Origin: Hoylesella pleuritidis JCM 14110
Lineage (GTDB): Bacteria > Bacteroidota > Bacteroidia > Bacteroidales > Bacteroidaceae
Assembly: GCF_000613725.1 (NCBI RefSeq)
Contig: NZ_BAJN01000007.1
Span: forward strand, 80,868-144,867
Reading direction: 5' to 3'
Length of the DNA stretch: 64,000 nucleotides
The position numbers were made by a program, and so were the translations under genes. Positions 54,079 through 63,938 of this stretch are shown here, piece by piece; the first letter of the stretch is position 1; each line of letters starts with the position of its first letter. The notes beneath the pieces are model-generated. The model made no database searches. It was not told the DNA's origin and saw nothing but the letters and a program-made list of their open reading frames with translations.

Positions 54079-55245
54079 TTACTGCTCGGGATATTGCTCG
54101 TAAATCTTCAATCCGAACAGAGCGGCCGTGACATAAACGCGCTCTATGATCGTAGCCAACTGATGTTCGTAATTGAGCCACACGCGATCTCGCAGGAAAA
54201 AATAGAATTCCAAGGGCAGGCCACACTGTGTTGCTTCCATCTCTCGCACCATTATTGTCAGGTTCTCGTTTACTTCTTTACGTGCGGCAAGATGCTTTTC
54301 AAAGTATTTCCGGAACAATCCGATGTTGGCATCTTCGCCTTCCATCTCCTCGGCCGACAGATAACCGGCTTGCACAAGGCGATTCCGCAAATCGTCATCG
54401 ACCGCTTTCACACTTCGGAAATCAAAATAGACAACCCGCTTTACACGTCGACCACTACTCTGTTGCATACCTTTCCAATTTTGGAAAGAACCATTCACCA
54501 GTGTGATCGGCGACACCGTGACAATCGTGTTGTCATAATTGCGCACCTTAACCGTGGTCAGACTGATTTCCTCTACAATACCATCGGCAGTCGTCGAGGG
54601 CACGGTTATCCAATCACCTTTCTTTACCATCTCGTTGCTTGTGAGTCGGATACCGGCCACCAGCCCCTCAATCGTATCCTTGAACACCAACATCAGCACA
54701 GCCGAAGTAGCTCCCAAACCTGCCAAAAGAGATAGAGGACTCTTACCGAAGATAATCGCCACGGTCACGATAACAGCAATAAAGATAACCACTATCTTCA
54801 AAACACCACAGAAAGTCTTGATATATTGCCGGACGGACGAGCTGTGCGAGGTTTCCAATTGGGCAAAAGAAGTGATTAAAACCGTAATCAGTCGCACTGT
54901 CATTATTGTGATATAGACAGCCGTAAGACGCTCCAATACCTCACGAACGAAGTGGAACTGATAGAATACCATCGGCAAAAACTGCCATATAACGAGTGCG
55001 GGCACGATACGACAAGCCGTGAGCAACACACGGGCATTAAACAAAATATCGTCCCAGTCGGCTGTAGTCCGCGCCGTAAGTTTGTGAATCAACGGCATAA
55101 TAATGCGCTTACAGAGCACACCGCTCAACCAAGCCAACAACAAAGTGACAAGAACCAGCGCGACGTGACGTACCACCGGCACAGCCGATCCTGATACACC
55201 ACATAGCTGTATCAGGTTTTCCACATATTCTTTTATGATTTCCAT
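54079..55245 (-). CDS. MscS-type mechanosensitive channel (YbdG-like)
   Basis: 388 aa inner-membrane channel. Several membrane segments in residues 20-190, the pore-lining helix region SLLAGLGATSAVLMLVFKDT, then the beta domain (KKGDWITVPSTTADGIVEEI, VKVRNYDNTIVTVSPITLVN) and a longer cytoplasmic end (GLPLEFYFFLRDRVWLNYEH). The layout is closer to YbdG/MscM than to the short MscS. Upstream of mutY on the same strand. Confidence 0.92.
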   Translation of the reverse strand: MEIIKEYVENLIQLCGVSGSAVPVVRHVALVLVTLLLAWLSGVLCKRIIMPLIHKLTARTTADWDDILFNARVLLTACRIVPALVIWQFLPMVFYQFHFVREVLERLTAVYITIMTVRLITVLITSFAQLETSHSSSVRQYIKTFCGVLKIVVIFIAVIVTVAIIFGKSPLSLLAGLGATSAVLMLVFKDTIEGLVAGIRLTSNEMVKKGDWITVPSTTADGIVEEISLTTVKVRNYDNTIVTVSPITLVNGSFQNWKGMQQSSGRRVKRVVYFDFRSVKAVDDDLRNRLVQAGYLSAEEMEGEDANIGLFRKYFEKHLAARKEVNENLTIMVREMEATQCGLPLEFYFFLRDRVWLNYEHQLATIIERVYVTAALFGLKIYEQYPEQ

Positions 55246-55290
55246 TATTTTCGAAAAGTTTTAAGAGTAATGAGATTTATATATATTTGC

Positions 55291-56547
55291 TTACTGCGGG
55301 CTGCACAATGCCTCGCAGATTCGGTCTTGGAAACGACGACCGTTGCGGCCGTGCATCACGCCTTGATTGATGATTGAGAAGCATAGTCGGTGTCCGTTGG
55401 CAGCCGTACAATAGCCGGCCAGACTACTGACACCCATTACTGTGCCGGTCTTTGCTTTCACATTGCCACTGGTAAAGGGGTTACGCATCCTGTTTTTCAG
55501 TGTTCCGTCAAAACCGGCAACGGGCAAAGCAGGAAGCAGATGCAGGTAAATATTACCATTGCGATAAGCATATCGAAGGAGCATTACTTCTAACTCAGGA
55601 CTGACATAGTTGTAAAGAGAGAGTCCGGAGCCGTCGGCAAGCCGATATCTCGACGGATTCAGCCCCACTTTGGAGATGAGTCGGCCAATGACTGCACGTG
55701 CACTCTCGGCTGTTGCGGGGCGATTACCAGTAGAAGAAGCGATTTGATAGAACATAGATTCAGCATAAAGGTTATCGCTTTCTTTCAACATACGCATCAA
55801 TATTTGGTCGATCGTGTGGAAACGGGAAACAATACAGAACGCGTCTTGGGGCTTACGAGCCTCGCCCGTAGCTGCTTCGACAACCACACCGGCCGCTCGC
55901 AGTTCGCTGACAAACCGCTCGATAAAAACATCTTTACGACCGATGAGTAGCGGCGAAAGCGCGGGATTGTCATCATCCCAGCACCAACCTTCACCCAAAG
56001 TATCGTTATCTTTCATCGTTTTATCGGCATAAATGTTGCCGCGAATAGTGTCTACGCCCATCTTATGAAAGCTCTCGACAAAGGCTTTGAGGTCGTCTGA
56101 ATTGAAGCGCGGGTCGAAACCGCCCACACAATAGATATCGCCCGTGAGCACATTATTTTCCACTCGTCCCGTATAGCACAATTCGGTCTTGAACTGATAA
56201 GAACCTCCTAACTTATCAATGGCAGCAATGGCCGTGATGACTTTCATCGTAGAAGCGGGCCGCATCAGCTGACGCTCGTTGAAACGAATGATGGCCGAAT
56301 CGGCATCGAGGTCGTAAACCATCAGTCCCACCTGTGAAGTCTCGAACATACCTGCCTGCAACAGTCGATCTACATAGTGCTGCACCGACTGTGGCCAAGG
56401 CAGAAGCAGACTGTCGCGGGCCAGCGAGTCGATGGCCGTTGAGTCTGCAATACTTTCCGATTTATCATCTTCCGTTGTCTCTTCTTCGATTTGCGCCACT
56501 GCTGGCAACGTGAAAACCAAGAAGAGCAACCACAAATATCTTTTCAT
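55291..56547 (-). CDS. dacB: D-alanyl-D-alanine carboxypeptidase/endopeptidase (PBP4)
   Basis: 418-aa periplasmic penicillin-binding protein. Signal peptide (YLWLLFLVFTLPAVAQ), catalytic S99-TM-K102 in RPASTMKVITAIA, SDNLYAES as the SxN motif and VKAKTGTVMGVSSLAGY as KTG. Trims or opens peptidoglycan cross-links. An acidic linker (EEETTEDDKSE) follows the signal. It overlaps the upstream small membrane gene by 4 bp. Confidence 0.95.
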   Translation of the reverse strand: MKRYLWLLFLVFTLPAVAQIEEETTEDDKSESIADSTAIDSLARDSLLLPWPQSVQHYVDRLLQAGMFETSQVGLMVYDLDADSAIIRFNERQLMRPASTMKVITAIAAIDKLGGSYQFKTELCYTGRVENNVLTGDIYCVGGFDPRFNSDDLKAFVESFHKMGVDTIRGNIYADKTMKDNDTLGEGWCWDDDNPALSPLLIGRKDVFIERFVSELRAAGVVVEAATGEARKPQDAFCIVSRFHTIDQILMRMLKESDNLYAESMFYQIASSTGNRPATAESARAVIGRLISKVGLNPSRYRLADGSGLSLYNYVSPELEVMLLRYAYRNGNIYLHLLPALPVAGFDGTLKNRMRNPFTSGNVKAKTGTVMGVSSLAGYCTAANGHRLCFSIINQGVMHGRNGRRFQDRICEALCSPQ

Positions 56548-56945
56548 TCCTCGTTTTGTTCTTGTCTCTTTTTCAGCTCAGCAATAAACGCTTCGCTGTT
56601 ATCGGGCGTGACGCTCACCATTCGTCGCCCTCCGTATTCAATCAACAGATAATGCGACAGGCCGAAAGCGGTCTTCATCAACGTGCATCTGACGATTTCG
56701 TTGACAGCAATCACCGTCGGACGAGAGAATCGGCCGCGATCGATTCGCAGCACTTCGCTGCGCTCGGAAACGGTAAACGTGTATGTGGTATGAATCATCC
56801 GCTCGATGATCAGCACCACAATCACCGCTACAAACAGCCCCGTGAGCGCTGCTTTTTGCCACAAAAGATAAAACGCAAGCAATGAAAATACCGTTATGCC
56901 GCACTTATTTGCCATCGTGAACTGCTGATGAAAGGTTCTCTCCAT
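56544..56945 (-). CDS. Small membrane protein, possible PH-like domain
   Basis: About 133 aa from ATG 56945 (MERTFHQQFTMANKCG). One or two membrane helices (ITVFSLLAFYLLWQKAALTG and LFVAVIVVLIIERMIHTTYT) followed by a beta-rich part (FTVSERSEVLRIDRGRFSRP and LLIEYGGRRMVSVTPDN) that resembles a bacterial PH-like domain. Function unknown. Coupled to dacB by ATGA overlap, so a cell-envelope role is plausible. A minus-strand TACTTTTG box lies upstream. Confidence 0.65.
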   Translation of the reverse strand: MERTFHQQFTMANKCGITVFSLLAFYLLWQKAALTGLFVAVIVVLIIERMIHTTYTFTVSERSEVLRIDRGRFSRPTVIAVNEIVRCTLMKTAFGLSHYLLIEYGGRRMVSVTPDNSEAFIAELKKRQEQNEE

Positions 56946-57004
56946 AACGCTTGCAAAAGTACGCTTTTTTATCAACAAATCGTCTATTTATCAACATTTA
57001 TTAT

Positions 57005-57012
57005 TACTTTTG
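57005..57012 (+). promoter_or_regulatory. -7 box for nadB
   Basis: TACTTTTG 22 bp before the ATG; no clear TTTG at -33. Confidence 0.45.
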
Positions 57013-57034
57013 CGGCAGACAATAATGACCCTTT

Positions 57035-58645
57035 ATGGTTTTTAAATACGACTTTTTAATTATCGGCGCCGGGGTTGCCGGTATGAGTTATGCCCTGAAA
57101 ATTGCTAAGGCGCACAAAGGAACGGTGTGTCTTATCTGCAAAACATCGCTCGAAGAGGCCAATACGGCGTTTGCGCAGGGTGGAGTGGCCGCTGTTACCC
57201 GTCTGGGAACAGATGATTTCGACAAACATATCAATGACACCATCATTGCAGGAGACTTCATCAGTGACCAAAAAGCAGTGGAATTGGTCGTGCGGAATGC
57301 GCCCGAACAGATTCGGGAACTGGTAAATTGGGGCGTCAACTTCGACCGAACTGGCGACGGTTCGTTCGATTTGCACCGTGAAGGAGGGCATTCCGAGTTC
57401 CGCATTCTGCATCACGCAGACGACACCGGAGCCGAAATCCAACGCGGACTGATGGCTGCCGTACGAACCAATAACAGTATTGAAGTACGCGAAAATCACT
57501 TTGCCGTAGAGCTGATCACGCAACATCATCTCGGAGTGGAGGTTACTCGCCGCACACCCGATATCGAGTGTTATGGCGCCTATGTGTTAAATCCTGATAC
57601 GAAAAAGGTAGATACATATTTAAGTAAGGTCACGCTGATATGCACCGGCGGCTGCGGAGCTGTTTATCAGACCACAACCAATCCCGTGATAGCTACCGGC
57701 GATGGCGAGGCTATGGTCTATCGGGCCAAAGGAACGGTGCACGATATGGAGTTCGTGCAGTTTCATCCCACCGCCCTTTATCACCAGGGCGAGACTCATC
57801 CGGCCTATCTTATTACCGAGGCGATGCGCGGTTATGGCGGCATTTTGCGTCTCCCGTCGGGCGAATCGTTTATGGAGAAGTACGACGAGCGCCTTTCGCT
57901 GGCCCCTCGAGATATCGTTGCTCGCGCTATCGACAAGGAAATGAAAATTCACGGACTCGATCACGTCTGCTTAGACATCACCCATAAGGATGCGGAAGAA
58001 ACTCGCCGACATTTCCCTAACATCTACCAGAAATGTTTGAGCATAGGAATCGACATCACAAAAGATTATATTCCCGTACGACCGGCGGCCCATTATATGT
58101 GCGGCGGCATCAAAGTAGATCTCAACGGATGCTCGTCCATCCGCCGACTCTATGCCATCGGCGAGTGCGCCTGCACCGGATTGCACGGCGGCAACCGTCT
58201 GGCCAGCAACTCACTCATCGAAGCCGTGGTCTATGCAGACGTCGCCGCTCGGCACGCTTTAGCTCATATCGACGACTATTCACTGAATACTGCCGTACCG
58301 GAGTGGGACGATGCCGGCACGATGAGCAACGAAGAGCGCATCCTGATTACGCAAAGCGTGAAGGAAGTAGGCGAGATTATGAGCAATTATGTGGGTATCG
58401 TGCGCAGCGATTTGCGCCTGAAACGCGCATGGAATCGTCTTGATCTCCTTTACGAAGAGACCGAAACGCTTTTCAAACACGTCAAAGCGAGCCGCGAAAT
58501 CTGCGAGCTTCGCAATATGATCAACGTGGGTTATCTCATCACTCGAATGGCTATCGAACGCAAAGAGTGCCGCGGTCTGCATTTTACCATCGACTATCCG
58601 CACCACGCCTACGACGGAGTGGCTCCGTCAACTTTCAATTCATAA
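57035..58645 (+). CDS. nadB: L-aspartate oxidase
   Basis: Oxidises L-aspartate to iminoaspartate for NAD synthesis (FAD enzyme; fumarate can replace oxygen as acceptor in anaerobes). 536 aa. Dinucleotide motif FLIIGAGVAGMSYALKIA, EEANTAFAQGGVAAV, SFDLHREGGHSEFRILH, MEFVQFHPTALY, RPAAHYMCGGIKVDLNG and CTGLHGGNRLASNSLIEAVV are all family marks. No nadA or nadC neighbours in the window. Confidence 0.96.
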   Translation: MVFKYDFLIIGAGVAGMSYALKIAKAHKGTVCLICKTSLEEANTAFAQGGVAAVTRLGTDDFDKHINDTIIAGDFISDQKAVELVVRNAPEQIRELVNWGVNFDRTGDGSFDLHREGGHSEFRILHHADDTGAEIQRGLMAAVRTNNSIEVRENHFAVELITQHHLGVEVTRRTPDIECYGAYVLNPDTKKVDTYLSKVTLICTGGCGAVYQTTTNPVIATGDGEAMVYRAKGTVHDMEFVQFHPTALYHQGETHPAYLITEAMRGYGGILRLPSGESFMEKYDERLSLAPRDIVARAIDKEMKIHGLDHVCLDITHKDAEETRRHFPNIYQKCLSIGIDITKDYIPVRPAAHYMCGGIKVDLNGCSSIRRLYAIGECACTGLHGGNRLASNSLIEAVVYADVAARHALAHIDDYSLNTAVPEWDDAGTMSNEERILITQSVKEVGEIMSNYVGIVRSDLRLKRAWNRLDLLYEETETLFKHVKASREICELRNMINVGYLITRMAIERKECRGLHFTIDYPHHAYDGVAPSTFNS

Positions 58646-58689
58646 AAAGCGTTTATCGATTTTCGAGTCAATGATTCTGCTTCCGACTT

Positions 58690-59385
58690 TCACTCATCGG
58701 CTGCAACTCGCAGGTATTGTTGCATCAACCATTCCTGCTGTTGGGCAATAGTCAGGTTACTGTTGTCAAGTTCTATAGCATCGGGTGCTTTACGGAGGGG
58801 ACTCACTTCACGATGACTGTCGATGTAATCACGTTCTTGCACGTTTTTCAAAATATCGGAATAGTCGGCCGAAATGCCCTTAGCTTTGAGTTCATCAAAG
58901 CGGCGTCGGGCACGCACTTCGGCACTGGCAGTGACAAAAATTTTAAGTTCAGCATCGGGAAACACCACGGTTCCGATGTCGCGTCCGTCCATAACAACTC
59001 CCTTATCAGCCCCCATTCGTTGCTGTTGGGCCACCAACGCCGAACGTACAAAAGGCAAGGCAGCTATTTGGCTGACATTGTTGGAAACCTCCATTGTACG
59101 TATCTCTTGCTCCACATTTTCCCCGTTGAGAAATGTGTCGGGATGACCCGTTTCGTGATTAACGGCAAATGAGACGGTGATTAACGGCATTTCGCACTCC
59201 AATTCGATGCTTTTCACCGTGCGATTAACGGTAAGTTGTTGACGCTTTAATGCATAGAGAGTTACGGCTCGATACATTGCGCCTGTGTCGATATAAATAT
59301 ATCCTATCTCACGCGCTAAGTTTTTGGCCATCGTACTCTTGCCGCACGATGAGTAACCATCGATTGCTATGGTTATTTTTTTCAT
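58690..59385 (-). CDS. cmk: (d)CMP kinase
   Basis: Phosphorylates CMP/dCMP. 231 aa. P-loop [15 protein letters not shown] at the N-terminus, [18 protein letters not shown], the [20 protein letters not shown] strand and [18 protein letters not shown]. It follows porQ by 5 bp on the same strand, an adjacency common in Bacteroidetes. Confidence 0.96.
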   Translation of the reverse strand: MKKITIAIDGYSSCGKSTMAKNLAREIGYIYIDTGAMYRAVTLYALKRQQLTVNRTVKSIELECEMPLITVSFAVNHETGHPDTFLNGENVEQEIRTMEVSNNVSQIAALPFVRSALVAQQQRMGADKGVVMDGRDIGTVVFPDAELKIFVTASAEVRARRRFDELKAKGISADYSDILKNVQERDYIDSHREVSPLRKAPDAIELDNSNLTIAQQQEWLMQQYLRVAADE

Positions 59386-59390
59386 TCTAT

Positions 59391-60335
59391 TTAAAGGCTA
59401 TATGATACATTCATTATGAGTGATGACGACGAAACGTGATATTTTCCGTATGCCAAATGGAGTTTGAAACGCTCTAATTGCAAGCCTGCTCCAAGCGAGA
59501 GACCGGCCCCGTGACTACTGCTGCCATCACTAACAGCAATTTTCATCTCGCGGGCTCGCCGAAAGTTATAGCCAGCTGCCACATAAATGCGGTCTGAAAG
59601 CAACACATCCACGCCCGCCGTAACGTGATTGACGAAAGCGTAATGCCAATGATTGAGGTCTACAAACGTAGCGGAGAAGCGCAACGGCATACGTTCAAAA
59701 CGCTTACTGATACCGAATTGCAAGTCGAGTGGCATTTTTTCATAGTTGTCGTTATAGGCTTTCAGCTGTCCGCCGAGGTTTTTGGCCACAGCCGAAACAG
59801 AGATTTGTCGGTCGGGATCGTAATAGTTGACTCCCAAATCGACCCCCATCGCCAATGAATTGTAGCTACCGAAATAAGAAGTAATGAGCTTTGCAGTGAT
59901 GCCTCCGATGAAACACTCGGACAATTCGTAAGAAAACACGCCCGAAAAAGCAATCTCATTGGCCGAGAACTCGCCTATCTGCACACCGTTTTCATCAGTC
60001 TGGCGCATTCTTCCGTAGTTAATGAACTGTACACCGGCGGCAATCGTGGTTGCCTCTCGGATAATTCGGGTGAACGAAGCACTGCCATAGTTCACGCCGC
60101 TCATATAATTCATATAGTTGAGATTGAGCGTTTTATCACTCACCGAACCGAGAAGCGCCGGATTGTTGAACATCAACGGTGCATCATCTTCAATCAAAGT
60201 AATGTTATCTCCACCCAAAGCTGCGGCGTGCGCGCTCACCGGCAGTCGCAGAAATTGATAGATCTCCTGACTCGTCTGAGCCTGCATCGGTATCAAAATG
60301 ACCAACAAAAGGAGGGTGAAAACAACTTTTTTCAT
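59391..60335 (-). CDS. porQ: Type IX secretion system protein PorQ
   Basis: 314-aa outer-membrane barrel of the PorV/PorQ group. Signal peptide [20 protein letters not shown]; then [40 protein letters not shown] and repeated outer-membrane strands to a final NVSYSL. PorQ works with the C-terminal signal peptidase PorU and the attachment complex of the same secretion system that uses SprA (left end of the window). A TATCTTTG box lies at 60357-60364. Confidence 0.92.
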   Translation of the reverse strand: MKKVVFTLLLLVILIPMQAQTSQEIYQFLRLPVSAHAAALGGDNITLIEDDAPLMFNNPALLGSVSDKTLNLNYMNYMSGVNYGSASFTRIIREATTIAAGVQFINYGRMRQTDENGVQIGEFSANEIAFSGVFSYELSECFIGGITAKLITSYFGSYNSLAMGVDLGVNYYDPDRQISVSAVAKNLGGQLKAYNDNYEKMPLDLQFGISKRFERMPLRFSATFVDLNHWHYAFVNHVTAGVDVLLSDRIYVAAGYNFRRAREMKIAVSDGSSSHGAGLSLGAGLQLERFKLHLAYGKYHVSSSSLIMNVSYSL

Positions 60336-60356
60336 CTGTTTTTTCTATTTTCTCGG

Positions 60357-60364
60357 CAAAGATA
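60357..60364 (-). promoter_or_regulatory. -7 box for porQ-cmk
   Basis: Minus-strand TATCTTTG, about 22 bp before the porQ ATG. Confidence 0.5.
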
Positions 60365-60387
60365 CAGCTTTTTTCAAATATCTGTAC

Positions 60388-60395
60388 TATATTTG
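60388..60395 (+). promoter_or_regulatory. -7 box for the TonB-family gene
   Basis: TATATTTG about 80 bp before the tonB ATG and back to back with the porQ box. Confidence 0.5.
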
Positions 60396-60420
60396 CATTG
60401 AATTCGTTTTCATACAACGG

Positions 60421-60477
60421 ATGGACAAGTTGAATATTGCCAATGTGTCTAAGCGTGGCCGAATGCCGTGTAATTGA
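60421..60477 (+). CDS. Possible 18-aa upstream ORF of tonB
   Basis: MDKLNIANVSKRGRMPCN; its stop overlaps the tonB ATG (TGATG at 60475-60479). It could be a leader peptide that couples translation, or chance. Confidence 0.25.
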   Translation: MDKLNIANVSKRGRMPCN

Positions 60478-61217
60478 TGCAAGGCGAGATTCTGAAAGGA
60501 ATTGAATTGGAGATCAAGAAGTCTGAAACAGCCAATCCGGAGAACAGTCGCAGCACGGGATTTCTGCTGGGATTGATTTTTGTATTGGCGTTTCTGTTCG
60601 TCGGTTTCGAGTTCAACAGCCGTAGCGGAGATGCCGAATCAGACAGTCGCGAACTCGATGATATGGCACAGGATATCGTGATGCGACCTGCGATGAATCG
60701 TCAGGATATGATCGCTGCAATGTCTCCAAGCCCTGCATCACGAGCCATTACAGAGAAGATCAAGGCCGTAGACAAGGTTGAAAACAAGCCCGATAAAGTG
60801 TCGCCCAACAGTAATCCGCTGATGGTTGGCGACGGAGATGGGCAGATTTCGGATGCGAACGTCACACAGGCATTGCCCCAGACGCCTGTGGAAGACCACG
60901 GCCTGAACGACGTCCGCATAGTGGAAGCCTTGCCGGAGTTCCCCGGCGGGATGGTGGAATTTATGAAATGGCTCACCAAGAATCTGCGTTATCCCACCTA
61001 TGCACATCAACAACGTATTGAGGGAAAGGTGGTGGTGTCGTTCATTGTCAATACAGACGGTAGCATTGCAGAGGTGAAACTGGCCCGATCCGTCGATCCG
61101 TTACTTGACCGCGAGGCACTCCGCGTGATTCGGATGATGCCCAAATGGAAACCGGGAATCCAAAACAACCGACCTTGTCGGACGATGTTTGCCGTACCGG
61201 TAGTATTTAAATTATAG
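60477..61217 (+). CDS. tonB: TonB family energy transducer
   Basis: About 246 aa from ATG 60477 (MQGEILKGIELEIKKSE). One membrane anchor (GFLLGLIFVLAFLFVGFEF, residues 28-47), a periplasmic linker without long Pro-Lys runs, and the TonB C-terminal domain (LPEFPGGMVEFMKWLTKNLR, YPTYAHQQRIEGKVVVSFIV, then EALRVIRMMPKWKPGIQNN). Powers outer-membrane receptors such as the one at 10-12 kb, though whether the two work together is unknown. Confidence 0.9.
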   Translation: MQGEILKGIELEIKKSETANPENSRSTGFLLGLIFVLAFLFVGFEFNSRSGDAESDSRELDDMAQDIVMRPAMNRQDMIAAMSPSPASRAITEKIKAVDKVENKPDKVSPNSNPLMVGDGDGQISDANVTQALPQTPVEDHGLNDVRIVEALPEFPGGMVEFMKWLTKNLRYPTYAHQQRIEGKVVVSFIVNTDGSIAEVKLARSVDPLLDREALRVIRMMPKWKPGIQNNRPCRTMFAVPVVFKL

Positions 61218-61350
61218 ACACAAAAGTGAGAAAACGAGTGGACGAGTAGACAAGTGGAAGTGAAAAAGTGGATGAGTGAGCAAGCAGATAAGTGAACAGG
61301 GCTGCTTTCTTATCAACTCGTTAACTTGTCAACTCGTCAACTAAACAGAT
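61218..61350. repeat. Degenerate GACAAGT/GAGT linker between tonB and the prenyl synthase
   Basis: Left half has words like acgagtggacgagtagacaagtgg; right half has tcaactcgttaacttgtcaact, its partial reverse complement, so the two could form a long imperfect hairpin. Same style as the linker at 6802-6911. Confidence 0.5.
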
Positions 61351-61361
61351 ATAAAGATGAA

Positions 61362-62336
61362 ATGTTGACAGCCGATGAAATACTGACAAAGGTAAACGAA
61401 TATATTGACAACCTGTCGTATGACCGTCAGCCCGACTCGCTTTACGCCCCGATCAAATACGTATTATCGATGGGCGGCAAGCGAATCAGACCCGTATTGA
61501 TGCTGCTTGCATACAATTTGTATCGCGATGATGCAGAAACAATACTCCCGACAGCTTGCGGATTGGAGACCTATCACAACTATACGCTGCTGCACGACGA
61601 CCTGATGGATCGTGCAGAATTGCGTCGCGGCCATCAGACTGTGCACAAACGGTGGAACGATAACACAGCCATTCTGAGCGGAGATACGATGTTAGTGCTG
61701 GCGTATCAGCGCATTGCACAATGCAATCCGACCAAACTCAAACTCGTGCTCGACCTTTTCACCGAGACGGCTTTAGAGATAGGAGAAGGCCAACAGTATG
61801 ATATGGACTTTGAAAATCGCAATGATGTCACCGAGGATGAGTACATCGAGATGATTCGTTTGAAGACAAGCGTGTTGCTAGCGTGCGCTTTAAAAACGGG
61901 CGCAATCCTTGCCGGAGCTCCCCAAAAAGATGCGGACACATTGTACAAGTTCGGCGAACAGATTGGACTTGCCTTTCAGTTGCAAGACGACTTCTTAGAT
62001 GTCTACGGCGATACGCAGGTTTTCGGAAAGGCCATCGGCGGCGACATCGTATCGAACAAGAAGACATATATGCTCATCAATGCGTTGAATCGGGCCACCG
62101 AAAAACAGCGTGCCGAATTGGAACAATGGCTCTCAGCCCCCCATTTCGATGCCAAAGAGAAGATCGCTGCCGTCACCTTATTATATAATGAGATTGGAGT
62201 CGACCTGCTGGCAACGGCTAAAATCTCTTATTTTTATGACCAAAGCCGTAAGTATTTGGCTGCACTCAACATACCCGAAACGCGCAAATGCGAACTGATT
62301 GACTATACTTCACGGATGATGAACCGCCAATATTGA
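61362..62336 (+). CDS. Polyprenyl (geranyl/farnesyl-type) diphosphate synthase
   Basis: About 324 aa from ATG 61362 (MLTADEILTKVNEYIDN); an upstream start would run into the repetitive linker. First aspartate-rich motif LLHDDLMDRAE, second LQDDFLDVYGD, plus GGKRIRPVLMLLA and GDTMLVLAYQRI. Chain length of the product cannot be told reliably by eye. Feeds isoprenoid pathways started by dxs. Confidence 0.93.
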   Translation: MLTADEILTKVNEYIDNLSYDRQPDSLYAPIKYVLSMGGKRIRPVLMLLAYNLYRDDAETILPTACGLETYHNYTLLHDDLMDRAELRRGHQTVHKRWNDNTAILSGDTMLVLAYQRIAQCNPTKLKLVLDLFTETALEIGEGQQYDMDFENRNDVTEDEYIEMIRLKTSVLLACALKTGAILAGAPQKDADTLYKFGEQIGLAFQLQDDFLDVYGDTQVFGKAIGGDIVSNKKTYMLINALNRATEKQRAELEQWLSAPHFDAKEKIAAVTLLYNEIGVDLLATAKISYFYDQSRKYLAALNIPETRKCELIDYTSRMMNRQY

Positions 62337-62340
62337 GCCT

Positions 62341-63039
62341 ATGCCGTACAGACGATTGCCTAAAACAGATGCTGCGAGATTGAAAGCTTTGAAAACATTG
62401 CTTAACAATAACGATATCTACACGGTTCGCAATCGGTTTATCGATTGGCAAACGCTCAACCGAGCCCAACCCGCTTACGACCGTTTGCTCACCGCTTACG
62501 AACAATACCGCGTATGTTTGCAGGCACAAACTCGCTCATCAGGCCGTTTCGACAAGCTACAACACAAGGCTTCGGTCTATGTAAGTCATTTCTTACAGGT
62601 ACTGTTGATGGCTGTCGAACGTGGGGAAATCAAACGCCAGTACCTCACTCTTTACGGATTATCTCACAATGCCACGTCGTTGCCCAACTTCAAGACTGCC
62701 GATGGTCTCGTAGAATGGGGTAAGAGAGTGTTGGAAGGCGAAAAAGCACGGATCAAAAAAGGCGGACGTCCTATCTATAATCCCACAATCGGGATGGTTT
62801 CCACCCATTGGGATATCTTCAAAAACATCTACGAGCAACAGAAATCACTGCAAAATCGTACGCAGAAAGCTTTGGACGACATCCAGAAATTGCGTCCGGA
62901 GATAGACGAAATACTGTTGGATTTATGGAATCAGATTGAAAAACACTTCGAAAAAGAGCCTCCTGAGATGAGGTTTGAAGCGTGTCGTAAGTTCGGGGTA
63001 ATATACTATTACAGACGAAACGAGAAACATTTGTATTGA
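62341..63039 (+). CDS. DUF6261-like protein of unknown function
   Basis: 232 aa, predominantly helical and basic, no signal peptide or membrane segment. Segments ASVYVSHFLQVLLMAVERGE, YNPTIGMVSTHWDIFKNIYE and EIDEILLDLWNQIEKHFEKE are of a kind I know from Bacteroidales proteins of this DUF; the assignment is from recall. It lies between the prenyl synthase (4-bp gap) and tatD (contiguous), likely co-transcribed. Confidence 0.6.
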   Translation: MPYRRLPKTDAARLKALKTLLNNNDIYTVRNRFIDWQTLNRAQPAYDRLLTAYEQYRVCLQAQTRSSGRFDKLQHKASVYVSHFLQVLLMAVERGEIKRQYLTLYGLSHNATSLPNFKTADGLVEWGKRVLEGEKARIKKGGRPIYNPTIGMVSTHWDIFKNIYEQQKSLQNRTQKALDDIQKLRPEIDEILLDLWNQIEKHFEKEPPEMRFEACRKFGVIYYYRRNEKHLY

Positions 63040-63834
63040 ATGAATTACGTAGATACTCACACACATTTAGATGGCGAGGAGTTCAGAGACGATCTTCCGC
63101 AGGTCATTGCACGTGCAAAAGCCGTAGGAGTGAGCAAAGTTTTCCTGCCCGCCATCAACCTATCCTCGGTCGAATCCATTAAGAATGTCTGCCGAACATA
63201 TCCCGATTATGCCTATCCGATGATCGGTCTGCATCCCGAAGAAGTGAAAGCCGACTTCCGCGAAGTACTGGCCAAGATGCGGGCAATCCTCGAACGCAAT
63301 CTCGCTGAACCCGGACAGGACGCCCGTTACATTGCTATCGGTGAGATAGGATTGGACTTTTATTGGAGCAGAGAGTTCAAACAGGAACAGTTAGAGGCCT
63401 TCGAAGAGCAAGTGAAATGGTCTGTCGAAACTCGGCTTCCACTCTCCATTCATTGCCGAAAGGGGCAAAACGAGATGGTTCACATCCTCAAACGCTATGC
63501 CGAAGCTCTGCCCGGCGGCGTGTTCCATTGCTTTACGGGAAACGAAAAAGAAGCTACCGAGTTACTGGCTTTCGATCGATTCGTGCTCGGAATAGGCGGA
63601 GTTCTGACTTTCAAAAGCAGTCATCTGCCCAAGATTTTGCCTCATTTGCCATTGTCTCGGCTCGTATTAGAAACCGACTCTCCCTATATGGCTCCTGTTC
63701 CGATGCGCGGTCAGCGCAACGAAAGCTCTTATGTACAATACGTCTTGCAGAAATTGGCGGCGTGTTATGGTATTTCTGACGAAGAGATTGCCCGTCGGAC
63801 AACAGCCAATGTACAACGCGTTTTCGGCGTATAA
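63040..63834 (+). CDS. tatD: TatD family metal-dependent hydrolase
   Basis: 264 aa. YVDTHTHLDGEEF carries the HxH metal site; GEIGLDFYWSREFKQEQLEA, LPLSIHCRKGQNEMVHIL, GVFHCFTGNEKEATELL and LVLETDSPYMAPVPMRGQRN are the standard motifs. Members act as 3'-5' DNA exonucleases or deacylases. It is last in the run from tonB on; no terminator is evident before the tRNA promoter. Confidence 0.94.
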   Translation: MNYVDTHTHLDGEEFRDDLPQVIARAKAVGVSKVFLPAINLSSVESIKNVCRTYPDYAYPMIGLHPEEVKADFREVLAKMRAILERNLAEPGQDARYIAIGEIGLDFYWSREFKQEQLEAFEEQVKWSVETRLPLSIHCRKGQNEMVHILKRYAEALPGGVFHCFTGNEKEATELLAFDRFVLGIGGVLTFKSSHLPKILPHLPLSRLVLETDSPYMAPVPMRGQRNESSYVQYVLQKLAACYGISDEEIARRTTANVQRVFGV

Positions 63835-63913
63835 CCATCCGTTGAATTTGCAGAAATTCGTCATTGATAATGATTTTTCCGCTATTTTGTGCGGGAAATC
63901 AAGATAAAAGCCT

Positions 63914-63921
63914 TAATTTTG
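63914..63921 (+). promoter_or_regulatory. -7 box for tRNA-Ser
   Basis: TAATTTTG, 18 bp before the tRNA 5' end. Confidence 0.5.
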
Positions 63922-63938
63922 CAACGCATTTGAAACAA

